From JALOLV01 sp046295175 (GTDB lineage: Bacteria; Bacteroidota; Bacteroidia; Cytophagales; Spirosomataceae): a stretch of DNA of 64,000 nucleotides. Below the pieces are notes generated by a model. The model was not told the origin of the DNA, searched no databases, and was given only the letters and a program-made list of their open reading frames with translations. Shown one piece after another: positions 44,240 to 52,875 of this stretch; positions within the stretch are counted from its first letter, which is position 1, and the number at the start of each line of letters is the position of its first letter. Location: contig JBKBNY010000001.1 of assembly GCA_046295175.1 (NCBI GenBank), positions 1,345,460 through 1,409,459 of the forward strand. Direction: 5' to 3'. The translations under genes were made by a program, and so were the position numbers.

Positions 44240-46024
44240 ATGATAAAAAAACTACAAAATAGCAGTTTTGTAAAAGTATTGGCTTGTGCCTTTGCTTGTT
44301 TACCTATCATTTTTTTATTCTATCTACTTAATCTCTTTGGTTTAAATTTTCCGTACGGGTGGGATGATTTCTTGGTAATGAACGTCATCCTTGACTTTGA
44401 AAATGCCTCTTCTTTCTTCGATAAAATCAAGATAATGTTTAGCCCGCACAATGAGCATAACATTGCTTATGTACATTTTATCACGTGGCTAATCTATAAA
44501 GTTGGTGGGTCTATCAACTTCCGCACCATGATGTTTATTGGCAATCTGGGCTTGGTTATTTGGGCTTTGCATCATATTTATGTGATTTACCAAAAAGAGA
44601 AAAAACTATGGTGGGCATTGCCAGTCACTTTTTTGATTTTTCAGGTTCAGTTAGAGGCCAATTTCTATTGGGGGATGAGTTCGCTACAAAACCATAGCGT
44701 TTTGGCGTGGGTTAGTTTGGCCATTTACTTTTCGGCCATTGCCGATAAACGCTCGACCTATTTTTGGTTCTTGTTTTTTGGGCTCTTGGCTACGTTCACA
44801 AGTGCAGGTGGAATGCCCTCGCTAATGGTTGGTATCATCATTTTGATTTACAGAAGGCATTATAAATGGGCAATCGGGGCTATTTCTGTACTTGTACCGT
44901 GTATTTTGCTGTATCAGTACAACTACAAACAATATTTTGCATCTGAGAGCTTTACGGGTAATGCTCTTTTGCACCCATTAGGTCAATTTTTATCAATTTT
45001 TATCGTTTTTGGCGATATTGTCGATTTACGTCAGTATGTAAGTGTTCGAGATATTGTTTTCGGATTCATCATTTTCACATGGGCTATTTACGGACTAATC
45101 TTATTGATTTTACCGCAAAATTGGTATCAAAAACTGATTAAAAATCCATTTTTAGGATTTATTCTGAAACCATACGATTCGATTCAAAAAGATAAAAAGC
45201 TAAATCTTTTTTATGCCGGATGCTTGTGCTTCGTGATAATGACAACCCTTTTGATTGCCGTTCGTAGATTCTACATGCACAATTGGGTAGATGCCGTTTT
45301 GGGTATTCCGTTATTGAGTGCTCGCTATCATTTTCACAGTATAATGGCGGTTTTGTCGATATATGGATTATTTATTGGATGTTTTAGACAGCGTTCTAAA
45401 ATCATTTTCTCGTCTTTGTTTTTAGGATTGGGCTTATTCACCAATATTTTTAGTTTTTTTCATCTGACTAACAATATTTATACGCACCACCAAATGCTCA
45501 GAGCCGATTATACCAATATTACCAAGAATGATTTTTCGATAATGGGTTATGGTAAAAATTGGTTTTATCCAGCCGCACAAAAATCCCTCAATCGTGCCAA
45601 GACACAAAAAATCTACGATGTAACTGCTCCGATAAAAAATCTTAATACTCCTATCGAGAAAAACGGCTCGATGTTTGGTATTAGTAGTATTACATATAGT
45701 GGTAGTGAGTTAGCCATTACGAGCGATACGCTAAATCTAAACTTTTGGGACCCCGACAAAACCCTATTTGTCGAAATATACACACCAACTCAAACTGTTC
45801 GCCTTCCTGTTACGCCAAACTTAAATTCTAAGAAAAATATAATCTTAGGTAAAATCTATCGAAATGGTTTTGCTGTAACTATTCCAAAATACCTGCTTGA
45901 TACCCAACAAACTTACAAAATTCGAGTTTTAGATTATAGTGCAGTTAAGTCTTGTTTTTATAACACAAGTGCCGAATTTAATATCGAAAAACAATATTTC
46001 TCAACAAACTACCGCAACCACTAA
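44240..46024 (+). CDS. polytopic membrane protein, possibly GT-C-like, 594 aa
   Basis: Roughly ten membrane spans in the first 430 residues (VLACAFACLPIIFLFYLLNL, FMFIGNLGLVIWAL-like, LWWALPVTFLIFQVQL, YFWFLFFGLLATFTSAGG, LSIYGLFIGCF), then a soluble, beta-rich C-terminal domain of about 160 residues (YSGSELAITSDTLNLNFW). The first periplasmic loop has YGWDDFLVMN and FSPHNEHNIAYVHF; a loop with acidic and His residues after span 1 is how GT-C sugar transferases look, so a role in surface glycan assembly is possible. No family is recognised with certainty. Confidence 0.55.
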   Translation: MIKKLQNSSFVKVLACAFACLPIIFLFYLLNLFGLNFPYGWDDFLVMNVILDFENASSFFDKIKIMFSPHNEHNIAYVHFITWLIYKVGGSINFRTMMFIGNLGLVIWALHHIYVIYQKEKKLWWALPVTFLIFQVQLEANFYWGMSSLQNHSVLAWVSLAIYFSAIADKRSTYFWFLFFGLLATFTSAGGMPSLMVGIIILIYRRHYKWAIGAISVLVPCILLYQYNYKQYFASESFTGNALLHPLGQFLSIFIVFGDIVDLRQYVSVRDIVFGFIIFTWAIYGLILLILPQNWYQKLIKNPFLGFILKPYDSIQKDKKLNLFYAGCLCFVIMTTLLIAVRRFYMHNWVDAVLGIPLLSARYHFHSIMAVLSIYGLFIGCFRQRSKIIFSSLFLGLGLFTNIFSFFHLTNNIYTHHQMLRADYTNITKNDFSIMGYGKNWFYPAAQKSLNRAKTQKIYDVTAPIKNLNTPIEKNGSMFGISSITYSGSELAITSDTLNLNFWDPDKTLFVEIYTPTQTVRLPVTPNLNSKKNIILGKIYRNGFAVTIPKYLLDTQQTYKIRVLDYSAVKSCFYNTSAEFNIEKQYFSTNYRNH

Positions 46025-46043
46025 ATAAATAAAAGGTCTGATA

Positions 46044-46076
46044 TTGTATGTTAGACATTACTTAGGTTTATTTTTG
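46044..46076 (+). promoter_or_regulatory. Bacteroidota-type promoter for the second esterase gene
   Basis: TTG at 46044-46046, a 22-base spacer and tatttttg at 46069-46076. The ATG at 46101 is 24 bases on, giving a short leader. Confidence 0.48.
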
Positions 46077-46100
46077 TAGGTTGCCTAATTGTCGTGAACC

Positions 46101-48821
46101 ATGAAAACTCCTTTACTGACATTTCTATCGTTTATTTTGAGTATTAATTGGGCTTTGGGACAAATCCGAGTGAGTTTTCCTATTAGTCGAATCGTATTTC
46201 AAAGAAACCAAAACAACCGAGCTAATTTTAGTATCGCAGGCACTTACTATCAACCTCTCGACCGTATAGAGGCACGGGTTGTTCCGGTCGAACCCGGTCA
46301 AGGTACCGAAACCCCTTGGTACACCATTGCCTCTCCAAATGATAATTATTTCAGAAACGGTGTCTTTCAAGGAAACTTCGAAGCAGTTGGTGGTTGGTAT
46401 CACCTCGAAGTACGAGGTTGGAGTGGCGGCAGTGTTGTTGTTACAGACAGGGTCGAAAGAGTTGGTGTCGGTGAAGTTTTCTTAGTGGCCGGCCAATCAA
46501 ATGCCGAAGGCAGCACTACCTACCCAGGAGCTACACGTGGTGCCAACGATGATAGAGTATCCACAATCCCGTTTCGCCGCTTTGAGAGGGGAGACCTCAT
46601 CATGAATGAGGACGAAATGCCATTCTTTTTTCAGAAATTAGAAAACGATAAAGAGATTGGGCCGTACAATCCCGTTCCGTGGGTTTGGGCAAGACTTGGC
46701 GATATGCTAACCCGCCGCCTCAATGTACCAGTACTTTTTTATGGTTGTGCGATTGGTGGCTTAGAGATTGATGGATGGAAGAGGTCGGCACAAGGCGAAG
46801 ACCTCCGAAACAGCAGGGGTTTATTTGTAAAATTTGCGGGTAGCCCGTATAAGGTAATGCAGCTCGCTTTGCAGCACTACGCATCTCGAACAGGGCTACG
46901 AGGAATTCTTTGGCATCAAGGCGAATCCGACCGAAACAACTCAGCTTTAATTTACGCCGACGCACTCAGAACCGTTATCAATAAATCAAGAAGCGATTTT
47001 CAGCACAATATTTCATGGATGGTTGCCCGTGTGGCCATTCCCGAAGGACAAAATCAGGTCATTAATGGTGTACCAAATGTTTTTGGAGGACCAAATACCG
47101 ATGTTATCCCCGAAGTGCCACTCACGAATGCTTTCAGATTTGATGGGCATTTCGCCAATGCAGGTATCGATTGGGCGGCTGAATTGTGGAATGCTTCGCT
47201 TGATGATAGCTATTTCAGGAACTCACAACCCAAAGAGCCGAGGCATCTGATTCCTATCGTTGCCAATTGCAATGCCGACAAAGGGCGAAACCAGTTAATA
47301 TTAGAACCTGCGAGCAATTATGCCCAATATCGCTGGAGCAACGGACAGGGCAGCAAAGTCACTGAGGTCGGGCCAGGCTTGTATGGTGTTAGGGTAAAAG
47401 ATGCCTCAGGTTTCCCGTATTTTTCGCAGGAAATAGATTTTAAAGAAGAAAAAGTCGTTTTTAGACCTTCTATTTCTAATATCGGTTCAGATAACTTTTG
47501 TGAAGGATTAACCACAAAACTAAGAGAAAATTCGGGTCAAAACGTAGATTGGAACAACGGAGCTTTTGGCTCTGTGATAGATGTAAGTGGCGGAGAATAC
47601 TTCGCAATCAAAGCCAATACATTTGGTTGTCGTGCCGAATCGAACCGTATCAGAATCAATACCAAACCCAAGCCAACGGCCAGAATCAACGTAACTGGCA
47701 ATACTACTTTTTGTAGAGGCGATAGTGTTGTGTTGACAGCCCAGCAAGCGTTAAAATACAGCTGGAGTAACGGTAGCAGAAACCCTACAATAACCATCCA
47801 AAATAGCGGTAATTATGAACTGACTGTCGAAAACCAAGAAGGATGTATTGATAAACAGTCTGTTACGGTAAAAGTAAACGAATTGCCACAAGTACGGATT
47901 AGCCCAAACGGTGTGGTCAGAACTTGCCCCGAAAACCCTATTGTGCTTGAATCAAATCAGCCAAATCTCCAAAATATTTGGAGCAACGGAGCTTCATCTG
48001 CAAGGATTACCCCTACCCAAAACGGTAATTACTCGCTTCGAGTAAGAGATTCTAATGGGTGTTTATCGGTACCCGACACTGCCAAATTCCAGTTTTTCAC
48101 TTCGCCAGTTGCCAATATCATTACCGAAGGTGGTGTAAATGCCATTTGTGAAGGCAAAAGTGTTGAGTTGTACTCAAAAGATGATTTCGTGATTTATGAA
48201 TGGAGCAATCTCTCAAACCAAAAACGAATTTCGGTCAATCGGCAAGGTACTTACACACTCCGAGTAAGAGATGGCAACGGATGTTTATCTCAAGCATCAA
48301 GGGTAGATATTGTGGTGAGGGCAAATCCAAAGGTTCCGGTAATTGAACAAAAAGGAATCTATCAATTAGAAGCCATCGCTACCGATTATCCTGCCAAATT
48401 TGAGTGGCGTCTCGAAGACAAAACCATCGAAAACGGCAATCAAGCATTAGTTAAAGCCGTAAAATCAGCCTTTTACACTGTTCGGGCGGGTTTTACCTAT
48501 CCAATCGGCAATCAAACCCTTACTTGTTTCTCCAATTATTCACCACCGTATAGTTTTGTGCTTGACCCAAGTTTAGGTTTGATTCTGTATCCTAACCCTA
48601 CAAGCGATGGTATCATCAATGTTGAAGTAAAAGAAGACTTAAAGAACGTCTCGGTCGAGTTATACAATCGTTATGGAGTGAAGGTGCTGAGTGCTAAACT
48701 CCCCGACCTAACCCAAAAACGATTCCTCGACTTACGCGAATTACCCAAAGACTATTACATTCTAAAGATTTTTAATGACGGTTTTTATGTCCAAGAACGT
48801 CGAATCGTTCTTGATTACTAA
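46101..48821 (+). CDS. T9SS-exported SASA-type esterase with Ig-like repeats, paralogue
   Basis: A 906-residue paralogue of the protein at 34881. Signal peptide MKTPLLTFLSFILSINWALG, N-terminal beta module (VSFPISRIVFQRNQNNRANF), then the SGNH/SASA esterase: GEVFLVAGQSNAEGS (nucleophile Ser), GLRGILWHQGESDRN and FRFDGHFANAGIDWAAELW (His). Four Ig-like repeats follow (one fewer than the paralogue), each with W-S-NG and GC marks, then a type-A T9SS sorting domain from LILYPNPTSDGIINVEV to KDYYILKIFNDGFY. The histidine-containing WHQGESD is the more classical SASA block. A terminator overlaps its stop codon. Confidence 0.86.
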   Translation: MKTPLLTFLSFILSINWALGQIRVSFPISRIVFQRNQNNRANFSIAGTYYQPLDRIEARVVPVEPGQGTETPWYTIASPNDNYFRNGVFQGNFEAVGGWYHLEVRGWSGGSVVVTDRVERVGVGEVFLVAGQSNAEGSTTYPGATRGANDDRVSTIPFRRFERGDLIMNEDEMPFFFQKLENDKEIGPYNPVPWVWARLGDMLTRRLNVPVLFYGCAIGGLEIDGWKRSAQGEDLRNSRGLFVKFAGSPYKVMQLALQHYASRTGLRGILWHQGESDRNNSALIYADALRTVINKSRSDFQHNISWMVARVAIPEGQNQVINGVPNVFGGPNTDVIPEVPLTNAFRFDGHFANAGIDWAAELWNASLDDSYFRNSQPKEPRHLIPIVANCNADKGRNQLILEPASNYAQYRWSNGQGSKVTEVGPGLYGVRVKDASGFPYFSQEIDFKEEKVVFRPSISNIGSDNFCEGLTTKLRENSGQNVDWNNGAFGSVIDVSGGEYFAIKANTFGCRAESNRIRINTKPKPTARINVTGNTTFCRGDSVVLTAQQALKYSWSNGSRNPTITIQNSGNYELTVENQEGCIDKQSVTVKVNELPQVRISPNGVVRTCPENPIVLESNQPNLQNIWSNGASSARITPTQNGNYSLRVRDSNGCLSVPDTAKFQFFTSPVANIITEGGVNAICEGKSVELYSKDDFVIYEWSNLSNQKRISVNRQGTYTLRVRDGNGCLSQASRVDIVVRANPKVPVIEQKGIYQLEAIATDYPAKFEWRLEDKTIENGNQALVKAVKSAFYTVRAGFTYPIGNQTLTCFSNYSPPYSFVLDPSLGLILYPNPTSDGIINVEVKEDLKNVSVELYNRYGVKVLSAKLPDLTQKRFLDLRELPKDYYILKIFNDGFYVQERRIVLDY

Positions 48822-48848
48822 GGGTTGAATACATTTCAACCCTTTTTT
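48820..48848 (+). terminator. intrinsic terminator overlapping the esterase stop codon
   Basis: A perfect 10-bp stem, aagggttgaa (48820-48829) and ttcaaccctt (48835-48844), with a 5-base loop and a T run. The stem starts within the TAA stop at 48819-48821. Confidence 0.88.
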
Positions 48849-48850
48849 AT

Positions 48851-48881
48851 TTTGTTTTCAAAGAATAGGGTAGTAATTTTG
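48851..48881 (+). promoter_or_regulatory. Bacteroidota-type promoter of the nuo operon
   Basis: TTTG at 48851-48854, a 19-base spacer, and taattttg at 48874-48881: an exact match to TTTG-N19-TAnnTTTG. It lies just after the preceding terminator and gives a leader of about 80 bases before the nuoA ATG at 48971. Confidence 0.65.
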
Positions 48882-48970
48882 AAGCAGAAAAAACCGTGAT
48901 TTAGCAGGAATCAGTTTTTTACCTAATTGCCGATTCCGACAAAATCGCTATAAATCCTGAGTTCTGTTTT

Positions 48971-49345
48971 ATGAAACAATATCTTCCGTCAGATTTTTTA
49001 CCTATTTTAGTACAATTGGGTGCTGCTTTAGGTTTTATCGTGATTACAATGATTGTAACTCACTTGATTGGTCCAAGAAGAAGTAGTAAGAAAAAAGACG
49101 ACCCATTTGAGTGTGGTATTGAGGTTCAGGGCGATGCTCGTACGCCTATTTCTATCAAATATTTCTTGATAGCCATTCTTTTCGTACTTTTCGATGTCGA
49201 AATCATCTTTATGTATCCGTGGGCTGTAAACTTCATGAAATTGGGTTGGTTCGGATTCATCGAAATGATTGTCTTTGTAACACTTTTGATGTCGGGTTTC
49301 TATTACATCGTTCGTAAAGGAGTCTTGACTTGGGAGCGTGACTAA
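48971..49345 (+). CDS. nuoA: NADH-quinone oxidoreductase subunit A
   Basis: A 124-residue membrane subunit at the junction of complex I arms. Three spans: LVQLGAALGFIVITMIVTHL, IKYFLIAILFVLFDVEIIFM and MIVFVTLLMSGFYYIV. The loop DPFECGIEVQGDARTP carries the conserved Glu-Cys-Gly motif placed near the quinone site, and FDVEIIF holds the acidic residue of span 2. First gene of the nuo run and directly downstream of a strong promoter. Confidence 0.95.
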   Translation: MKQYLPSDFLPILVQLGAALGFIVITMIVTHLIGPRRSSKKKDDPFECGIEVQGDARTPISIKYFLIAILFVLFDVEIIFMYPWAVNFMKLGWFGFIEMIVFVTLLMSGFYYIVRKGVLTWERD

Positions 49346-49458
49346 GATTATTGATAATTTCAATCATTGGTACAAACAATTTAACTAATCATCATGTTTC
49401 AATTTTAGGTTTGACCTTTACATTGAACATTGAAAAACGAACTTTGAACTAAAAATAT
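49346..49458. repeat. micro-repeat spacer between nuoA and nuoB
   Basis: A 113-base gap ending in degenerate copies of acattgaac/aactttgaact words in both orientations, like the spacer between adk and obgE. No gene or terminator is seen in it. Confidence 0.5.
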
Positions 49459-50001
49459 ATGAGTTCAGTAAAAATGGTAAACGCACCCGATGGTTTTGAA
49501 GGTGCTGGTTTTTTCGCCACTTCATTAGATAAAGTCGTAGGTCTTGCACGTAGCCATTCTTTATGGCCGCTTCCGTTTGCAACCTCATGCTGCGGAATCG
49601 AGTTTATGGCAACTATGGGCTCGCACTATGATATTTCACGTTTTGGTTCTGAGCGTCCGAGTTTCTCACCTCGCCAAGCCGATTTGTTGATGGTAATGGG
49701 GACAATCGCCAAAAAGATGGCACCAGTTGTAAAGCAAGTGTATCTACAAATGGCCGAGCCTCGTTGGGTAATCGCCGTAGGTGCGTGTGCTTCGAGTGGT
49801 GGTATCTTCGATACTTATTCTGTTCTACAAGGTATCGACCGTGTGATTCCTGTTGATGTTTATGTACCGGGCTGCCCTCCTCGCCCAGAGCAAATACTCG
49901 AAGGACTGATGCAAATCCAAGAATTGGCTCGCAACGAATCACTCAGAAGACGTAATTCGGAGCAGTATCAGCAACTCTTAGAATCTTATCAGATACAATA
50001 G
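49459..50001 (+). CDS. nuoB: NADH-quinone oxidoreductase subunit B
   Basis: A 180-residue peripheral subunit holding iron-sulfur cluster N2, the last electron carrier before quinone. Cluster ligands: the tandem Cys pair in ATSCCGIEFMA, Cys in VGACASSGGIF, and Cys in YVPGCPPRPEQILEGL. All are present. The short N-terminus (MSSVKMVNAPDGFEGAGFF) is followed by SLWPLPFATSCC as expected. Separated from nuoC by a 75-base gap with a 9-bp inverted repeat. Confidence 0.97.
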   Translation: MSSVKMVNAPDGFEGAGFFATSLDKVVGLARSHSLWPLPFATSCCGIEFMATMGSHYDISRFGSERPSFSPRQADLLMVMGTIAKKMAPVVKQVYLQMAEPRWVIAVGACASSGGIFDTYSVLQGIDRVIPVDVYVPGCPPRPEQILEGLMQIQELARNESLRRRNSEQYQQLLESYQIQ

Positions 50002-50008
50002 ATAATTA

Positions 50009-50050
50009 GTGAATGAGCGTTTTATCGAGTTATCAGACTCTCTCATTCAC
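50009..50050. repeat. inverted repeat between nuoB and nuoC
   Basis: gtgaatgag (50009-50017) and ctcattcac (50042-50050) are perfect inverse complements with a 24-base loop, followed by a further direct copy of the word (aattcactcattt). No T run follows, so it is probably an RNA structure or micro-repeat, not a terminator. Confidence 0.55.
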
Positions 50051-50076
50051 AATTCACTCATTTACGATTAAAGATT

Positions 50077-50574
50077 ATGACTAATCAGCAAATTGCAGAG
50101 GATTTGATAGCCGAATTTGGCAATAAAGTGAGTGGTTTTGAAGAACCTTACGGGCTTCTTACTCTAACTACTACTCGCGAGAATATCCTTCCTTTGCTTG
50201 AGTATTTGAATAAACACGAAGCACTCAAAATCAAGTTTTTGACCGATATTTGTGGTATTCATTTACCCGAAAATACTGGTGCCGAATTTGGTGTAATATA
50301 CCACGTGCATGGTCTCGAAACGAATATCCGAATCAGAATCAAAGTATTTCTTTCGCAAGACGATGTGCATATTCCGACTGCTACGAACATTTATTCGTCG
50401 GCAAACTGGATGGAGCGTGAAACATACGATTTCTACGGAATTATTTTTGATGGGCATCCAAATTTGAAGAGAATCCTGAACATCGAAGAAATGGATTATT
50501 TCCCGATGCGTAAAGAATACCCTCTCGAAGATGCTACCCGTGAAGACAAAATTGACGCCTTGTTCGGAAGATAA
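50077..50574 (+). CDS. nuoC: NADH-quinone oxidoreductase subunit C
   Basis: A 165-residue subunit of the peripheral arm that packs against NuoD and NuoB. The family block NWMERETYDFYGIIFDGHPN, then LKRILNIEEM and FPMRKEYPLE is intact. The N-terminal alpha-beta part contains FLTDICGIHLP, another conserved segment. It is a separate gene, not the NuoCD fusion of enterobacteria. A 108-base repeat-rich gap separates it from nuoD. Confidence 0.96.
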   Translation: MTNQQIAEDLIAEFGNKVSGFEEPYGLLTLTTTRENILPLLEYLNKHEALKIKFLTDICGIHLPENTGAEFGVIYHVHGLETNIRIRIKVFLSQDDVHIPTATNIYSSANWMERETYDFYGIIFDGHPNLKRILNIEEMDYFPMRKEYPLEDATREDKIDALFGR

Positions 50575-50682
50575 AATTCAATTAACAATTAACAATGAGC
50601 AATTAACAATGTACAATTAATAATTACCACGCTCAAAGTTGGATGATAATTAGGAATTGGTAATTGATAATTGATAATTGAC
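50575..50682. repeat. AT-rich micro-repeat inverted array between nuoC and nuoD
   Basis: Left half has several copies of caattaacaatt; the right half has copies of gtaattgataattgata, its near inverse complement. The halves can pair as a long imperfect hairpin around a central accacgctcaaagttgg. The nuoD ATG at 50683 lies directly after it. Confidence 0.65.
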
Positions 50683-51918
50683 ATGGAAGATTTACTAATA
50701 CCAAAAACGACCTCCGATGCGTTGGCACTCAACCGCCCCATCGTAGAAGATAGAGAACTAACAACCCTAAATTTAGGGCCAACTCACCCTGCTACTCACG
50801 GCATTTTTCAGAATGTCTTGAAGATGGATGGTGAAAAAATCGTGTCTGGAGAGCAAACAATCGGATATATCCACCGTGCATTTGAGAAAATCGCCGAACG
50901 CCGACCGCTTTATCAGATTACAACCCTCACCGACCGCATGAACTACTGTTCGTCGCCTATCAATAACATGGGTTGGCACATGACGGTCGAGAAGTTGCTC
51001 GGTGTCGAAGTTCCGAAAAGAGCTCAGTACATCCGTGTTATTATGATGGAGCTGGCTCGTATCGCCGACCACATCATCTGTAATTCAATCTTGGGTGTAG
51101 ATACGGGTGCGTATTCGGGCTTCTTGTACGTTTTTCAAGAGCGTGAAAAAATTTACGAAATCTACGAAGAAGTTTGTGGGGCTCGTCTGACAACCAACAT
51201 GGGTCGTATCGGTGGTATGGAGCGTGATTTATCGCCAACGGCTATTAAAAAGATTAAGCAATTAGTTTATAAAGATTTACCAAAATCTCTTTCGGAGTTT
51301 GAAAAGCTATTCAATCGTAACCGTATTTTTATGGATAGGGTGCGTGATGTAGGCCCAATCACAGCTGAGAGAGCATTAAACTACGGATTCACTGGCCCTA
51401 ACCTCCGTGCAGCAGGTGTTGACTATGATGTACGTGTCATGGAGCCGTATTCGTCTTACCAAGATTTTGAATTTGATATTCCAGTAGGACACAATGGCGA
51501 TACCTACGACCGCTTTATGGTTCGTAATGCCGAAATGTGGGAGAGTATCAAAATCATTCGTCAAGCAATCGAAAATTTACCCGAAGGACCATATTACGCC
51601 AACGAAGACCACTACTATCTACCTCCAAAACAAGAGGTTTACCGTAGCATGGAGGCTCTAATTTATCATTTCAAAATCGTTATGGGCGAAATCGAGACAC
51701 CAGTTGGCGAGGTTTACCATGCGGTTGAAGGTGGCAATGGCGAACTTGGCTTCTATCTCGTCAGCGATGGTGGTAGAGCTCCGTATCGTTTGCATTTCCG
51801 TCGTCCTTCGTTTATATATTATCAGGCATATCCAGAGATGTGCAAAGGAGTAATGCTATCTGACGCTATCGTAATCATGAGTAGTTTGAATGTGATTGCG
51901 GGTGAGTTAGATGCTTAA
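50683..51918 (+). CDS. nuoD: NADH-quinone oxidoreductase subunit D
   Basis: A 411-residue 49-kDa-type subunit forming the quinone pocket with NuoB. The ATG at 50683 (MEDLLIPKTTSDALAL) is chosen; a TTG four codons upstream lies inside the repeat array. Family blocks: NLGPTHPATHGIFQNVLKMD (with the conserved HPATHG loop near the quinone), IGYIHRAFEKIAERRPLYQ, NYCSSPINNMGWHM, GFTGPNLRAAGVDYDVR, and DGGRAPYRLHFRRPSF at the C-terminus. Complete. Followed 23 bases later by the DUF29 gene. Confidence 0.97.
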   Translation: MEDLLIPKTTSDALALNRPIVEDRELTTLNLGPTHPATHGIFQNVLKMDGEKIVSGEQTIGYIHRAFEKIAERRPLYQITTLTDRMNYCSSPINNMGWHMTVEKLLGVEVPKRAQYIRVIMMELARIADHIICNSILGVDTGAYSGFLYVFQEREKIYEIYEEVCGARLTTNMGRIGGMERDLSPTAIKKIKQLVYKDLPKSLSEFEKLFNRNRIFMDRVRDVGPITAERALNYGFTGPNLRAAGVDYDVRVMEPYSSYQDFEFDIPVGHNGDTYDRFMVRNAEMWESIKIIRQAIENLPEGPYYANEDHYYLPPKQEVYRSMEALIYHFKIVMGEIETPVGEVYHAVEGGNGELGFYLVSDGGRAPYRLHFRRPSFIYYQAYPEMCKGVMLSDAIVIMSSLNVIAGELDA

Positions 51919-51941
51919 CTGTACGTAAAAAATGGAGTCTT

Positions 51942-52385
51942 ATGAAAACAGATTGGCAAGAATTAGTCTCCGAATCATATTATCAAACGATTTCTTCAAT
52001 CGAAGAGAAAATAAAACTCTACGATAATGAAGATGCACTATTGGGGCTGCATTACCTTTATGATAATATGGCTAAAAAAGATAAAAGAGAGTTTCAGAGC
52101 TTTTTGATTTTGGCAATGATGCACATTATAAAGTGGAATATTCAGCCACACAAAAAATCAAGGAGTTGGCTCAATACTATATACAATGCTCGTGATGAAA
52201 TGGAAATCTTGCAGAAAGATGTGCCAAGTATTACAAAAGAGTATATAAGAAGTATTTGGGATGAATCTGTAGAAAAAGCAAATGTAAAAGCCAAGCGAGA
52301 AACAGGTTTGCGATTCGATATGCAAAATCTCACATGGCAAGATGTTTTTGAAAAAGAATATACATTAGAAGAAGATAATGACTGA
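51942..52385 (+). CDS. DUF29-family protein inside the nuo operon
   Basis: A 147-residue soluble helical protein. The block order is that of the DUF29 family as I remember it: DWQELVSESYYQTISSIEEK at the start, KDKREFQSFLILAMMHIIKW in the middle, PHKKSRSWLNTIYNARDEME, and near the end TGLRFDMQNLTWQDVFEKEY. Function unknown. It lies between nuoD and nuoE on the same strand; its TGA is 8 bases inside nuoE (ATGACTGA), so nuoE translation may depend on it. DUF29 is not a known complex I subunit; insertion into the operon or an assembly role are both possible. Confidence 0.8.
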   Translation: MKTDWQELVSESYYQTISSIEEKIKLYDNEDALLGLHYLYDNMAKKDKREFQSFLILAMMHIIKWNIQPHKKSRSWLNTIYNARDEMEILQKDVPSITKEYIRSIWDESVEKANVKAKRETGLRFDMQNLTWQDVFEKEYTLEEDND

Positions 52386-52869
52386 AACCAAAATACAGTT
52401 TCCGGCCGAAAAATTGGCAAAAGTAAAGGAAATCATTGCTCGTTATCCTGAAGGAAAACAAAAATCGGCCTTGTTGCCAATCCTTCATCTTGCTCAGGAA
52501 GAATGGGCTTGGTGCAGCGAAGAAGTAATGGATTACGTTGCCGAATTGCTCGATATTAAGCCAATTGAAGTATATGAGGTAGCAACATTCTACACGATGT
52601 TTCACCTCGAACCAGTAGGCAAACACGTGATTGAATACTGCCGTACTGGCCCGTGTGTTTTGATGGGTGGCGAAGAAGTTTATGCTCACCTAAAAAATCG
52701 TTTGGGTATCGAAACTGGCGGAACAACCTCTGATGGATTGTTTACCCTCAAAGAAGTTGAGTGCTTAGCAGCTTGTGGCTGGGGCCCTTGTTTCCAGATT
52801 CGTGAAAAATACTATATGCACCTCAGCAACCAAAAAGTTGACGAGATTATTGATGAATTGTCTAAGTAA
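52378..52869 (+). CDS. nuoE: NADH-quinone oxidoreductase subunit E
   Basis: A 163-residue 24-kDa-type subunit of the NADH module carrying the [2Fe-2S] cluster N1a. Thioredoxin-like fold with EVATFYTMFHLEPVG, then YCRTGPCVLMGG supplying two Cys ligands, and EVECLAACGWGPCFQ supplying the other two. The first codons overlap the end of the DUF29 gene by 8 bases. It is 6 bases upstream of nuoF, forming the usual NADH-oxidising pair. Confidence 0.96.
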   Translation: MTETKIQFPAEKLAKVKEIIARYPEGKQKSALLPILHLAQEEWAWCSEEVMDYVAELLDIKPIEVYEVATFYTMFHLEPVGKHVIEYCRTGPCVLMGGEEVYAHLKNRLGIETGGTTSDGLFTLKEVECLAACGWGPCFQIREKYYMHLSNQKVDEIIDELSK

Positions 52870-52875
52870 TTATAT

